The position numbers were made by a program, and so were the translations under genes. A stretch of 64,000 nt of DNA from Hydrangea macrophylla (taxonomy: Eukaryota; Streptophyta; Magnoliopsida; Cornales; Hydrangeaceae), in assembly GCA_033977485.1 (NCBI GenBank), contig CM066991.1:134187999-134251998 (forward strand), read 5' to 3'. Every line of letters begins with the position of its first letter. Within the stretch, counting starts at the first letter, position 1. The notes under the pieces are model-generated. The model ran no database searches, had not been told where the DNA came from, and was given only the letters and a program-made list of their open reading frames with translations. This document shows, piece after piece, positions 11,903-21,486 of the stretch.

Positions 11903-12337
11903 GAGAGGAGTACATGGCAAGGTTATGAGTATCCAGGAGAGGAGTACATGGCAAGAGGCTATGAGGAGAAGGCCTACTATAATGAAGGCTATGTTGTAGA
12001 CGACTATTACGCGAGCTGAAGACCTGGAGCTTCGTTGTAAATAGTTTATGTTTATGTTTATGTTTTAGAGACTCTGTAATAGTTAAGTTTTGTTATCGGC
12101 ATATATTGCCATTATACCTTGTTTACTTTTCTACAGATGCTTAAGGGTTGTAATAAGTTTAGTATTAAACTCTGGTTTTATATATCAACCTTAGAACTTT
12201 TTAATGCGTGGTTTGATTCATTACTCTGATGATTAGATGTTATTTATGGACAATGTGGTGACTTTCAACTGTCACGGACTACGGGGTCCACAAAAAGGAA
12301 TTTATTTTCTCTATTTTTGCTACCACGGGACGTGACA
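11903..12337 (+). repeat. 3' fragment of a chromovirus LTR
   Basis: Resembles the last ~450 bases of the GYP-4 LTR (the GAGGAGTACATGG / GACTATTAC stretch, then TTTCTCTATTTTTGC and a terminal GGGACGTGACA at 12337). An internal ~40-bp unit is duplicated. No PBS follows, and it points away from the GYP-3 pol it abuts, so the junction is rearranged. Confidence 0.65.
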
Positions 12338-13138
12338 TAAAAAGGACCTAATGAGGTAAAGAAAAGGAGCATGGGTTAAACCACCATAACTCAGACATTT
12401 TTTTAAAAGTTTTTTTGAGTGTTTTATTTATTTATTTTTATTTCATGTATTTCTTCGAGATCTACGCAATGGAATTAAAAATTGTACAAAAGAAAGTAAT
12501 TTGGAACCTCATTTGTTTATTTTATCTGTCAAAATAGATGATATTATCTGCTTTTACAAATAATATTAATATTATCTGACAACTTTAAACCACCATAACT
12601 CACAATTTTTTATTTTATTTTTTTAGCTTTTTTGAGTAATGCTTTTTTTTTTTTTTTTAATTTCATGTATATATATATATATTCAAGATTTACGCAATGA
12701 AGTTGAAAATTGTACAAAGAAAGTAATTTGGAATCTCACTTTGATTTTATCTATAAAAACAAATGATATTATCTGTTTTGACAGATTATATTGAGTTAAA
12801 CAATCACAATTTTTTTTTTTCTTTTTTTTTTTGGCCTTTTGGGATGATTTTTTATTATTTTTTTTGTTTGTATTTCATGTATTTCTTCGAGATCTAGGCA
12901 ATGGGCGTGAAAATTTACAATAAAAAGATACGTTGCAGCCTGATTTTGAGATTTTATTAGTCTAGCATATAATTTTATATGTCTACACACAGGTAATATT
13001 ATATGTTTATATTAACGGCGATAACTTTCTCAATTCTTGGGCTTTTTAGGTGATTTGTTTTCATTCCCAGTTTTTTTTTTAAGATCTATACACCTATGGT
13101 GCCAATTTTATGAAAGAAATATGTTTTTGTTATATTTA
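12338..13138. repeat. Degenerate tandem repeat, ~200-220 bp period, AT-rich
   Basis: About four diverged copies. Equivalent points (TAAACCACCATAACTC-like) occur at 12377, 12596, 12797 and 13013. A second landmark (GAGATCTACGCAATGG-like, followed by AATTGTACAAAGAAAGTAA) recurs in each of the first three copies. A related piece at about 13930-13970 repeats the sequence just before copy 1. No coding capacity; possibly a decayed satellite or the interior of an unidentified element. Confidence 0.6.
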
Positions 13139-13146
13139 TGAAAAAA

Positions 13147-13177
<31 letters not shown>

Positions 13178-13200
13178 CAAAACAAACAAACAAACAAACA
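13139..13200. repeat. A-run, (CAAAA)n and (CAAA)n microsatellite
   Basis: Compound simple repeat: a poly-A start, then CAAAA units, then CAAA units. The Lys-Gln-Thr ORF across it is an artefact. Confidence 0.9.
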
Positions 13201-13259
13201 AATGCAATTTTTCATATTTGCTTAGTGTTTTTTTCCCCCCAGTATTTTATGGTCAATGT

Positions 13260-13813
13260 TAGGGGTGTCATTTGGAATGGAAATTCTGATTCCGACCGAT
13301 TCCGATCCAAAAAATTCCGATTTTGGCACCAAAAATTAAATTCCAAAAATTCCAAAAAAAATCGGAACGGAATCAGAATTATTTTGAGAATTGCGAATAT
13401 ATTCCAAAAATATGTTTTCCAAAAATTTTTCAAAAATATTTCTAAAAAAATCCGAATATTTTCCGAAAATTTGGAAGAATGTGGACTTGTTTGTCTCACA
13501 TCGAATAAGAAGAGAAATGCGAGAGTAGGAGACTCTCTATAAAACCATGACTTACCCTTTCAATAGTATTTGTATTTCAAAAATTCCAAAAATTATGAAA
13601 ATTTCCAATTCCAATTCCGAAAAAATTCCGAAAATTTGGAAGAATTTTGATTCCGAAAATTTTCAAAAATTCCAAAATTTCGAAATCGGAAAAGAAAATG
13701 AAATTTCGAAGAAATCGAAACGGAAATTGGAACACCTATTTAATTTATGAAATTTTTGGAATTTTTTTTCGAAAGAGGGTATTCCGATTCGTTCAAGCCG
13801 AAACACACCCCTA
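13260..13813. mobile_element. hAT-type MITE with 8-bp TSD GTCAATGT
   Basis: 554 bp with TAGGGGTGT / ACACCCCTA ends and a perfect 8-bp TSD (13252-13259 and 13814-13821). The interior is a dense run of short imperfect repeats of AAAATTCC/TTCCGAAAA on both strands, which folds back on itself. ORFs across it exist because the repeat is stop-poor, not because they are genes. Confidence 0.9.
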
Positions 13814-13821
13814 GTCAATGT

Positions 13822-14145
13822 TGATCTCGGTTGATATATCTCATTTTGCTGATTCCAAAATATCAAATTTTAAGAAAAACAGACTTGCATAACAAAAGTT
13901 ATAGCAATTTAAAGTTGTTTAGGCAAAAAAAAAATGACATAATGAATTAAAGAAAAGTAGCATGAGTTTTAATTTGGAAGAGTTTTATTTGAGGGCACTA
14001 TGGCCGAAGCCCCCTTTTTATAAGCCATCTATGTTATTTTACTTAAGTAACGTGGGACATCACCGTCTTACTCACTTAAATATGGGACGTTATCATCGCA
14101 TCACATGGCCATATAGCCCATAATCTTTTCTTGGTTGGCCAATGA
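13822..14145. other. AT-rich interspersed sequence, no recognised feature
   Basis: Apart from the continuation of the degenerate tandem repeat at the left (to about 13970), I recognise nothing here: no ORF, no termini and no promoter-like cluster. Confidence 0.4.
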
Positions 14146-15263
14146 TGTCACGACCCATCCCGCTAACGTGCGAAAATAGGACACGTGGCACGCTACCAAG
14201 GCTCATCCAACCATCAGATAACTATACGCAGTGGAAAAGAACTTTAAAACAATCTTGAGTGTAAAAACTTTTGGAAACATTACCCTCCGAGTTGTAAAAT
14301 CCGTATAAAATTGAAAACATAACTATATCTCGAAACGAATGATTTTATGTTGAAAGGGGTCCCCAAAGGTACCCTAAGAACCAATCAAAACCTTTTAAAA
14401 TTTTCCGAAAGGTATAGAAAAAGAATTTTGGTAGGGGGCATCTCGACCAGTCGAACGACCCCATTCAACCGGTTGAATGACCCTTTAGCATAATCCTGCA
14501 CAATGCTGCAGAATTTTGCCTAAGCCACCATACAACCTTCACCTTCCACGACTTCTACTCTTCAATCCAAAACTTATATAAATAACTTACTAATCATTGA
14601 AAGGAAACGATAACAAAACAAGTTAAGACTTGTTTGGATTAAAACACGAAAGAACTAGTACAATCCTCCAAAATTCGAGCTCGGCGAGTTAAGTATTCAA
14701 AACATTCATACATGAGTTCGGATACGTTCCAACATAACCAAAAGTAGTTTTATGACATATCACAACATTCTAAGTCATTCCAATTCTCCCAAGTTGAAGT
14801 TAACCGTACTAACTTCTCAAAATTACATTTTTACAATATTTGGAATTGAAAACAAAAAAATATATATACAAGAGAAGGATCCCCGTCGTCCCCCGTAATC
14901 ACACTCCTCACGCTTCTTCTTTCCTTTATTCTTTTCACCTGCAATGGAGTAAATCTCCACTGCTCAGCTATATGCTGAGTGTACAATTTCTAACATATGC
15001 ATATATGATAAATCATGCCTTAACCTCATAATTCATAGTCAAATAGTCTCTAAGGAGAAAATACGCGTTCATCCGGTAGCGGCAAGTCCAAGCATGCCAA
15101 TGGCTAGTCCAAGCCTACAACCATTGCATTGCCCAAGTGCTATGGCAAGTACACACCTTAAACCATGAACAGTAGTCATCGCTACTACAAGTCTCCAACA
15201 TCAAGAAGCTTACCCCCGCATGAATTTGTATCAACTCCCCTTTGACCCACATAAACTATAACA
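14146..15263 (-). repeat. LTR remnant, minus orientation (boundary approximate)
   Basis: The left edge reads TGTCACGACCC on the plus strand, the complement of an LTR 3' end. Near it lie GCGTGCCACG-like and TCAACCGGTTGA palindromic motifs, matching the end of the plus-oriented remnant at 17358. It contains the stem CTCAGC/GCTGAG (about 14962-14978). The right limit at 15263 (ACA) is a guess. No coding sequence. Confidence 0.45.
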
Positions 15264-15273
15264 CCCGCATGCG

Positions 15274-17358
15274 TGTTATTGCATTTCATTACATTGTCAT
15301 GCATGATAATGTGATGTGTTATGCATTTTGGCACATGTTTGAGTGAGTTTGGACTCACGAGTCGATTTGGGTATCTGTGTTAGAGAACCCATTGAGATAG
15401 TGTTGATTGAGTGTCATGATGTTGTGACGTCTCTCCGAGTATGAGACGATCATTGTGGAATGCTTTAAATGTTTATCTGAAAATAAATGTTTACCTGTGT
15501 ATTTCACTATCTGTATTATTTTTTGGCATAAAATATATTTCTATTGTTAGATTTAGTATCCTGGTGAGGATGAATTAACATGCTATTAATTTGGTAGGCT
15601 AATTAGCAACTTCAGAAAAGTCATAAGAATTTGCGTTTTAGCAACCAAACGGAACTTAGTCGAAAACTTTTATAATTTTGAAGTTTCACTTGTAAAGCTA
15701 TGAATTAGCTGTGTAGAAAGTTTCAGAGACTGATTAGGAGTTTTGAAAACTTATGGGGAGGTAAACACAATTTTTGAATGTGTTGCCTATATATAGATAG
15801 AGATGATCTTGATATTTTTATAACTTCTAACCTAAAACTCAAAAGGAGGCCAAAAGGGAAATTTTGACTGCTCAGAGCTTCTCGACGCCAAACGACGACA
15901 GTTCGTCCGCTGGTTTTTCACCAAATTTCATATTCGAACTCCTCGAGGTAAGATCGTCATTTTGATACCTATTAGGCCATGTTTGGCTGAGTTTTCCGAA
16001 AAGTATTTTTCTAGAATTTTTCATAAAAGTTGATATTTGGACTTTTGATCCATAGGAATTATACTAGACGAACTTCTGCACGTTCTTTGTGCTCACTTTG
16101 GATTAAATTATAGAAGCGTTATTCGGAGGTGAGTGATTCAACTATGTAGTTTGGAAAGATTTCTTGACATGTATTCATGTTTTGTATGAAAAGCATGTGT
16201 TAGCTTATAGAGATATATTGTGTAGTTCATATTGGGCAATTACATTGATAAGTAGACCTAATAGCACGGTGAAATAATTTGTTTACCGAGAGCATGGTGA
16301 TATGTATTTGAGCATATTGAGTTGATTATTTGGGTCAAAGGAGCACGTGGTTACTGAGCCATCTTGTGGAACCGATATAGGCATTAAGGTCGCACAATTA
16401 AAGAGAAGAATCGTGGGTCTTACCCTTTCACGTGGACTTATTGGCGAGGAGTCGCGGATTGGGAGTATAGGACGTACACGTGAGACTCCGGAGACTAGTA
16501 TGAATTGTAGAGATGTGAATGCAGACATGTTTATCATTCATGTGCATATGTTGTTTTATTCACTAAGCATTAGCTTAAACAAATCGAAATATGTGTGGTT
16601 ATTCAAATAACCATTGCAGATGTTAATGCCGGCGAGGAATCGCAGAAGTGAGCACGTGGGTTTGGGAGTTCACTATAGAAGGCGACTTGTCATGTTTATC
16701 TCATCATTTTGTAATAGACTTGTTGTAATAAGGAATTATATGACTTTTGATTATGCTTAACTCCGTATGTTAGTATGGATTTACAATGTTGTAATTGGCA
16801 ATAATCGTTTGTAATTATGTTTCAGAATGCTTTAATCCAGTTAAGATCGTTTTGGTATGAATTCAGAATGTGTGTTTAGTCCTTGGTTAATTTTGAAAAG
16901 TTTTAGACTTGGAAATTCTGCAGAAAAGGGACTGCTGGTATAAAACAGTCGACTGGACCCCTGTTTCAAAAGGCAATTCTCTTTGGTTTTCAGAACTTCA
17001 GTCAACTGATCCCCAGGAAATAGTTGACTGGTTTCTGCACGAAAATGGGACATTATTCTAGGATGGGTTCAGTCGACCGGACGAGCCCATTCGACTGAAA
17101 AATTGAGGCCTCAATCGACTGAGGTCCCGGCCCAGTCGACTGGACGGGCTATTAATCCTTTGAACCCTCACTGCTTCAGGTCTTCAGTTGACCGGACCAA
17201 GTATCAGTCGACTAGACATCTGGTTTTAAAAATGTGTCTTGTTTTTCCGCTGCGTGTGTTCTTAAAACTAAAATCTTTTGGGAACGTTAATGATTTGGTT
17301 TAGCCTCGGTGGCGTGCCACGGGCTTCGATTAAGGTATTGTGGGACCGGGCTGTGACA
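15274..17358 (+). repeat. LTR remnant, plus orientation, with CAGTCGACTG motifs
   Basis: Ends ...GGGCTGTGACA at 17358. A TATA-like CTATATATAG lies near 15788, GGTGAGTGATTCAAC near 16128, and a TAAGC/GCTTA stem near 16564-16576. A cluster of CAGTCGACTG-type palindromes occupies about 16949-17215. It is homologous, in reverse, to the split remnant at 17359-17795 plus 28288-29081. The 5' limit is uncertain, and no internal retrotransposon region follows. Confidence 0.5.
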
Positions 17359-17795
17359 TAAATAACTCAACGTGCTAGCGTGAAAGTAGATATGCTTTTC
17401 GCATTCAAGCGCGTGCATTATTAACGGGCCTAAGATTAACACCTGGATTTTGCTCGGATCACAATTTTGTCATCGAAATACAAAACATGTATTTCACTTA
17501 TATAACAAAGGCTAGAAATTTATGCCTCGAGCTATCGTCGTATAACTTTGAGGGAACGACTAGGAGCCTGATTAAACGTCAAATCTTCGATCCTACGCAA
17601 AACCTACAAGTTTACAGGCGTTTTCCCCAAATTTCTAGATTTAGAAATTTGTAAAAACTTAGCCAAACATGGCTTAAAGATTATCAATACGTAGCCCTTA
17701 CCTTGGGGAATCCAAATATAAAATTTGGTAAGATTCAAATGGACGAAAGGTCGCCATTTTTTGTCACAAAGCCCGTAGGATCAAATCTCCTTTTC
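17359..17795 (-). repeat. Old LTR remnant, left part (interrupted by GYP-4)
   Basis: Its reverse complement resembles the leader region of the remnant at 15274-17358 (shared GCCATGTTTGGCT and nearby blocks). It continues on the far side of GYP-4 at 28288. It is truncated at 17359, where it abuts the other remnant. No ORFs. Confidence 0.5.
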
Positions 17796-17897
17796 TGTAA
17801 TACCCTGTATTTTTGTAATGTATTATGTGAATAAGACCCTGTATGTTTCTTTTAATACTTGTTTGAGCTTGGCCTTACCTTGGTATAATTTGGATAC

Positions 17898-17989
17898 CAA
17901 TCGATTGACAAGTTTTCCAATCGATTGCCTTGCTTTGGATACCAATCGATTGATTGTATCAATCGATTGACACTTATGCCAATCGATTG
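17898..17989 (+). repeat. CAATCGATTG palindrome cluster, upstream of TATA (5 copies)
   Basis: Exact self-complementary decamers at 17898, 17918, 17943, 17960 and 17980, mostly spaced about two helical turns apart (17-25 bp). They lie 60-150 bp upstream of the TATA box. Confidence 0.9.
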
Positions 17990-18031
17990 AAGGCAGCTGG
18001 GCAGATTCTTTTGCTCTGGCTAGGGAAAGGC

Positions 18032-18058
18032 CACGTGAACACCTTTCCTTTATATATA
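18032..18058 (+). promoter_or_regulatory. GYP-4 LTR core promoter (G-box and TATA)
   Basis: CACGTG at 18032-18037 is followed by TATATATA at 18051-18058, immediately before the purine-rich transcribed leader. This is the likely start region of the genomic RNA. A matching copy lies in the 3' LTR. Confidence 0.65.
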
Positions 18059-18484
18059 CCAGCCCTTTTTCTGCGTTTTTCTTTTTAGAAAAATCAGAGA
18101 GAGTGAGAGGGAGTGTTTGTGTGTATAATATGTTTATATAAACACTTATATATATACACACATATATACATGTATTCATACACTCACACACACACATCCA
18201 TGGACTGAGACAAGAAGGAAGAAGAGGAGAAGATCAGAAAGAAGAAAGAAGGAGAAGGAGAAGAGAGAAGACAGAGAACTAGAGAGATAGAGAGGGAGAC
18301 CACCATTGAAGCTCCAAGCTTCAAAACACATTCCCAAACACGCCCTTAACGTCTAAGGTGAGTTTTAAATTCACTTGGTAGCTTGATATTGGTGTTAGAA
18401 CATGCTTGAATGAAGAAATGGAGAAGAAACCATGTATTCCCGTTTATATGTTGCTGGGCAGTCTTCACTGTGAAGAAGACGAAG

Positions 18485-18658
18485 TGTCAATCGATTGACA
18501 TCTTTCATGTTCCAATCGATTGACATGGATTATGATCCAATCGATTGAATCTTTTATCAATCGATTGATGCCACTTCTATACCAATCGATTGAACCTTCT
18601 TCCAATCGATTGATGCCACATCTATACCAATCGATTGACATCTATACCAATCGATTGG
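18485..18658 (+). repeat. CAATCGATTG palindrome cluster, downstream (8 copies)
   Basis: Eight exact decamers spaced about 20-25 bp apart within the transcribed part of the LTR. The 3' LTR counterpart (about 26737-26930) has nine and a different arrangement. Confidence 0.9.
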
Positions 18659-20018
18659 CAGTTACAGTTTATTGTTTTACTTGTTTAGTTAATGTAATAA
18701 CTATTTAGTTGTTTATTTACTGTTCAGTATTTCCCATCATGCTTTATTATTGTAATACAGACATGATAACGAGTTAATGCGGCGTAGGATCGTAGTAATA
18801 ACAAGACTAACGGATAATGTTGATAATATTAGATAACGGAATAGTTGTGAATCCTTTGGAGTTAACGTTCATTTCATTCAGAGCAGTCAGGCCACATTGG
18901 GATTGTCATGTATCGGTGATAGAGTTGAACTTAAGTAGGTTTGCTAAGATTCGGGAACCTTGCGTGGGCGGGCTTTGGTCGATCATATGTTCTTAAAAGC
19001 GGTAGACAGACGAAGGTGTCTATGACTTGCGGTGAATCGGACCATTTTCCCTAAGATAGCCAGATGATCTAATCATATGTTCTTAAAAGCGGTAGACAGA
19101 CGAAGGTGTCTATGACATGCGGTGGACCGTGATCACTGGTAGACGTCGCTAAGTCGTGGCATAGAATGATGTACTGTTGTTTAAAGCGTTATATCCCTGA
19201 CATGCGGTGGACTGTGCATATGTTCTTAAAAGCGAGGGATGGACTAACGTGGTATCCATGACATGCGGTGGACTGTGCATATGTTCTTAAAAGCGGTGGA
19301 TGAGCAATGGTATGTTATAGAGTTGAACTACTGTTGAGTCTGTTCCCCTATCTAGACGTGTTATCGGTCTTATAATGAGTAAAACATTAGTAATCGGATA
19401 ATCGGTTTGATATAAAGAAGTTACCCTCACAGAACTCTAACTTGTTGCGGCTTATAACTTGTAATAACTTCAATAGTTGATACCCTGTTAGTATCTAACT
19501 CACTTGGCTTTCATTAAGCTGACGGCGTTTATGCCGCTGGACATTTCTACATTCCAGCGCACCCTGGTTATGACTATACAGGTGAAGGGCCTGCAGGAGA
19601 GGACTACTATGCCGGTGACGGAGTCCCTGTGGAGGATTTCCCCGACGGAGGTCAGACCGAAGAAGACTACTACGCCGAGGACTACCCTTATGCCAACTGA
19701 AGACTAGACTAGAATTGTAGCTAATTATCTTTACCGTTTTAGAATCTTTTTGTAGTCAGGCATATGTTGCCTTGGCATTTGTACTTCCGCTGCCTTATAT
19801 TTGATTCGAGACTCTAATATGTAATAGTTAGTAACTTCTGTTGACTTTGTGATACGTTGTGATCAGAACCTAGACTTCATTGTTGTTACACTATTACTCT
19901 TGTTGCTTAGTACTGCGTGGTGTGGACAATCATGTGACTTCACCCGTCGCTGCCTTTGGACCCAAAAAGGAAATTTATTTTTCTCTATTTTTGCCGTTCC
20001 GGGGCGTGACAGGATTTT

Positions 20019-20031
20019 TGGTATCAGAGCC
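20019..20031 (+). other. Primer-binding site, initiator tRNA-Met type (GYP-4)
   Basis: TGGTATCAGAGCC, 7 bases after the LTR end; complementary to the 3' end of plant initiator tRNA-Met. Confidence 0.93.
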
Positions 20032-20149
20032 TAGGTTTTATACCTTTTCGCTCACAGATTGTCCCACACCATCTGGTCCTAGAACCTCGAGGTTCTATAG
20101 ATGAGTATTAAGATTAGTTCTGACTTAAGGTAGTCCCTTTTCAGGTAGC

Positions 20150-21085
20150 ATGGCACCGCCGCTGTTCGTTCCAGACGAGTTCGGAGGACACTATGTGTAT
20201 GAGAGGAGTATTGCACCAACAGACCCAGAGTACTATGCCTGGAAGGTTAGGCAGAGGGCTATTGCAGAGACAGAGCGAGACATGCGAATTGAGCAGCAGA
20301 GATTTGGGACCCAAGACCTAGAAGTGATACATGAGGAGATGATCTACCGCAAGGAGACCTTCAAACGCATCGAGGAGGATTCTCTACTGATGTTACGAGA
20401 CCGTTCTTCGTACCAGGTTCTACTTGCAGAGGTTAGAGCAGCACCTCCACCCCCACCAGAAGAGGACATGGCTGATGCACCCCCAGCAGATGAGGATCCG
20501 GAGGATGATGATGAGAGCGATGGCGATGATGAGCCAGAGGATGCAGATGAGGAGATGGAGGATGAAGAGGACGAGGACACCGATGATGAGGAGCCGGGGT
20601 ATGACCCAGAGGAGGAGGACCCCGTGGACCCAGCCGGTATGGACGTGCCAGTTGGCATAGATATTGTAGTTGCAGAGGGTTATCCGATAGAGGAAGAGGA
20701 GGTAGCCGCAGATGATGATGCAGGTGATGATGCAGTAGTACCAGTCTTACCAGGAGGAGTTATAGCACAGCTGACAATTGAGTGGGCTGCAGAGATGGCT
20801 GCATATCCCCATGGATTTGAGATTGGAGCACCAGAGTTGGCACAGGCTATGGTACAGGCAGAGGCACTTGCAGCCGCATTTGATGCAGCCCAGGCTGACA
20901 TGGCCGCTGATGCAGGAGATTTGGGAGCTGTTGTGGAATATGATGGACTCGAGATGATTGAGGATGTTGTGATAGAGGATGAGGACATGATGGATGACGA
21001 TGATATGGATGAGGATGATGTTTTGTCTGAGGTTGCCCCAGAGGACGAGGCTTCCATCTATGGATCCGATGTGGACAACTTTTGA
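20150..21085 (+). CDS. GYP-4 extra ORF upstream of gag: 311-aa acidic protein
   Basis: Starts at the first ATG after a possible 3' splice site (TTTTCAG at 20137-20143) and is open for 311 codons. The N-terminus fits APPLxVPDxFGGHxV, as in the GYP-1 upstream ORF. Residues 25-90 look helical and charged. From about residue 105 it is extremely acidic, with long Asp/Glu runs, an Ala-rich middle, and a final Asp-rich tail ending DVDNF. I recognise no enzyme motif. Acidic low-complexity proteins can bind basic partners such as histones or nucleocapsid, but that is speculation. It is uninterrupted although the neighbouring gag-pol has five stops. This may reflect selection, or simply that GAN codons rarely mutate to stops by transition. 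Confidence 0.7.
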   Translation: MAPPLFVPDEFGGHYVYERSIAPTDPEYYAWKVRQRAIAETERDMRIEQQRFGTQDLEVIHEEMIYRKETFKRIEEDSLLMLRDRSSYQVLLAEVRAAPPPPPEEDMADAPPADEDPEDDDESDGDDEPEDADEEMEDEEDEDTDDEEPGYDPEEEDPVDPAGMDVPVGIDIVVAEGYPIEEEEVAADDDAGDDAVVPVLPGGVIAQLTIEWAAEMAAYPHGFEIGAPELAQAMVQAEALAAAFDAAQADMAADAGDLGAVVEYDGLEMIEDVVIEDEDMMDDDDMDEDDVLSEVAPEDEASIYGSDVDNF

Positions 21086-21486
21086 GTCCAGTACCTTTAG
21101 GACTTAGACTTTTTACGTCTAACTTTAGGACATGTTGTCCACTTACTTTTGACGCTTACATAGACAGCTATTGACCGTAGCCTTTTTGTATAGGTAGCCA
21201 CCAGTAGTGGTTTTGTGTATATCTTTCTTTTGTTTAGATCTTGTATAGGATCATGTACTACGCGGTACACAGATGATCTGTTGTGTACTCCGCTGTATAT
21301 CTTTTGGGTATATATATATGGCAGATCATTTCTCTTGGTTATTTCTGTTATCATCTCATTGTTATGTTATGGTTGTGATTTTGATTCATGTTATGCCTTC
21401 TGTTACTTAAGTATGATCATTTCCCCGAGGAGATTGTCAGCTAATCGTTAGATCCTTCATAGGTACACCTCACACGGATCACTATA
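21086..21486 (+). other. Spacer between upstream ORF and gag (GYP-4)
   Basis: 400 bases of T-rich sequence without a credible ORF. An in-frame stop at about 21460 separates the upstream region from gag. Possible leader or splice sites could not be assigned with confidence. Confidence 0.5.

Larger units (their letters stand above)
17796..20011 (+). repeat. GYP-4 5' LTR
   Basis: TGTAATACCC...GGGGCGTGACA, 2216 bp. In order it holds five CAATCGATTG copies, a G-box and TATA box, a purine-rich leader, GTGAGT-TTTAAA-TTCAC (18358-18374), eight more CAATCGATTG copies, an array with four CATATGTTCTTAAAAGCG blocks (starts 18984, 19074, 19217 and 19278), and the double hairpin (19507-19519; 19536-19558). 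Confidence 0.95.

Noticed and set aside
13138..13866. Several ORFs of 67-134 aa
   Set aside because: They lie across the CAAAA microsatellite and the self-complementary hAT-type MITE; composition-driven.
17898..18658. CRISPR-like array of CAATCGATTG repeats
   Set aside because: Repeats are only 10 bp, spacers are irregular and related, and the setting is a plant LTR; no cas genes.
19849..20104. ORFs of 61-74 aa spanning the GYP-4 LTR end
   Set aside because: They cross the LTR-PBS boundary and repeat at 28151 in the 3' LTR with a different continuation; not genes.
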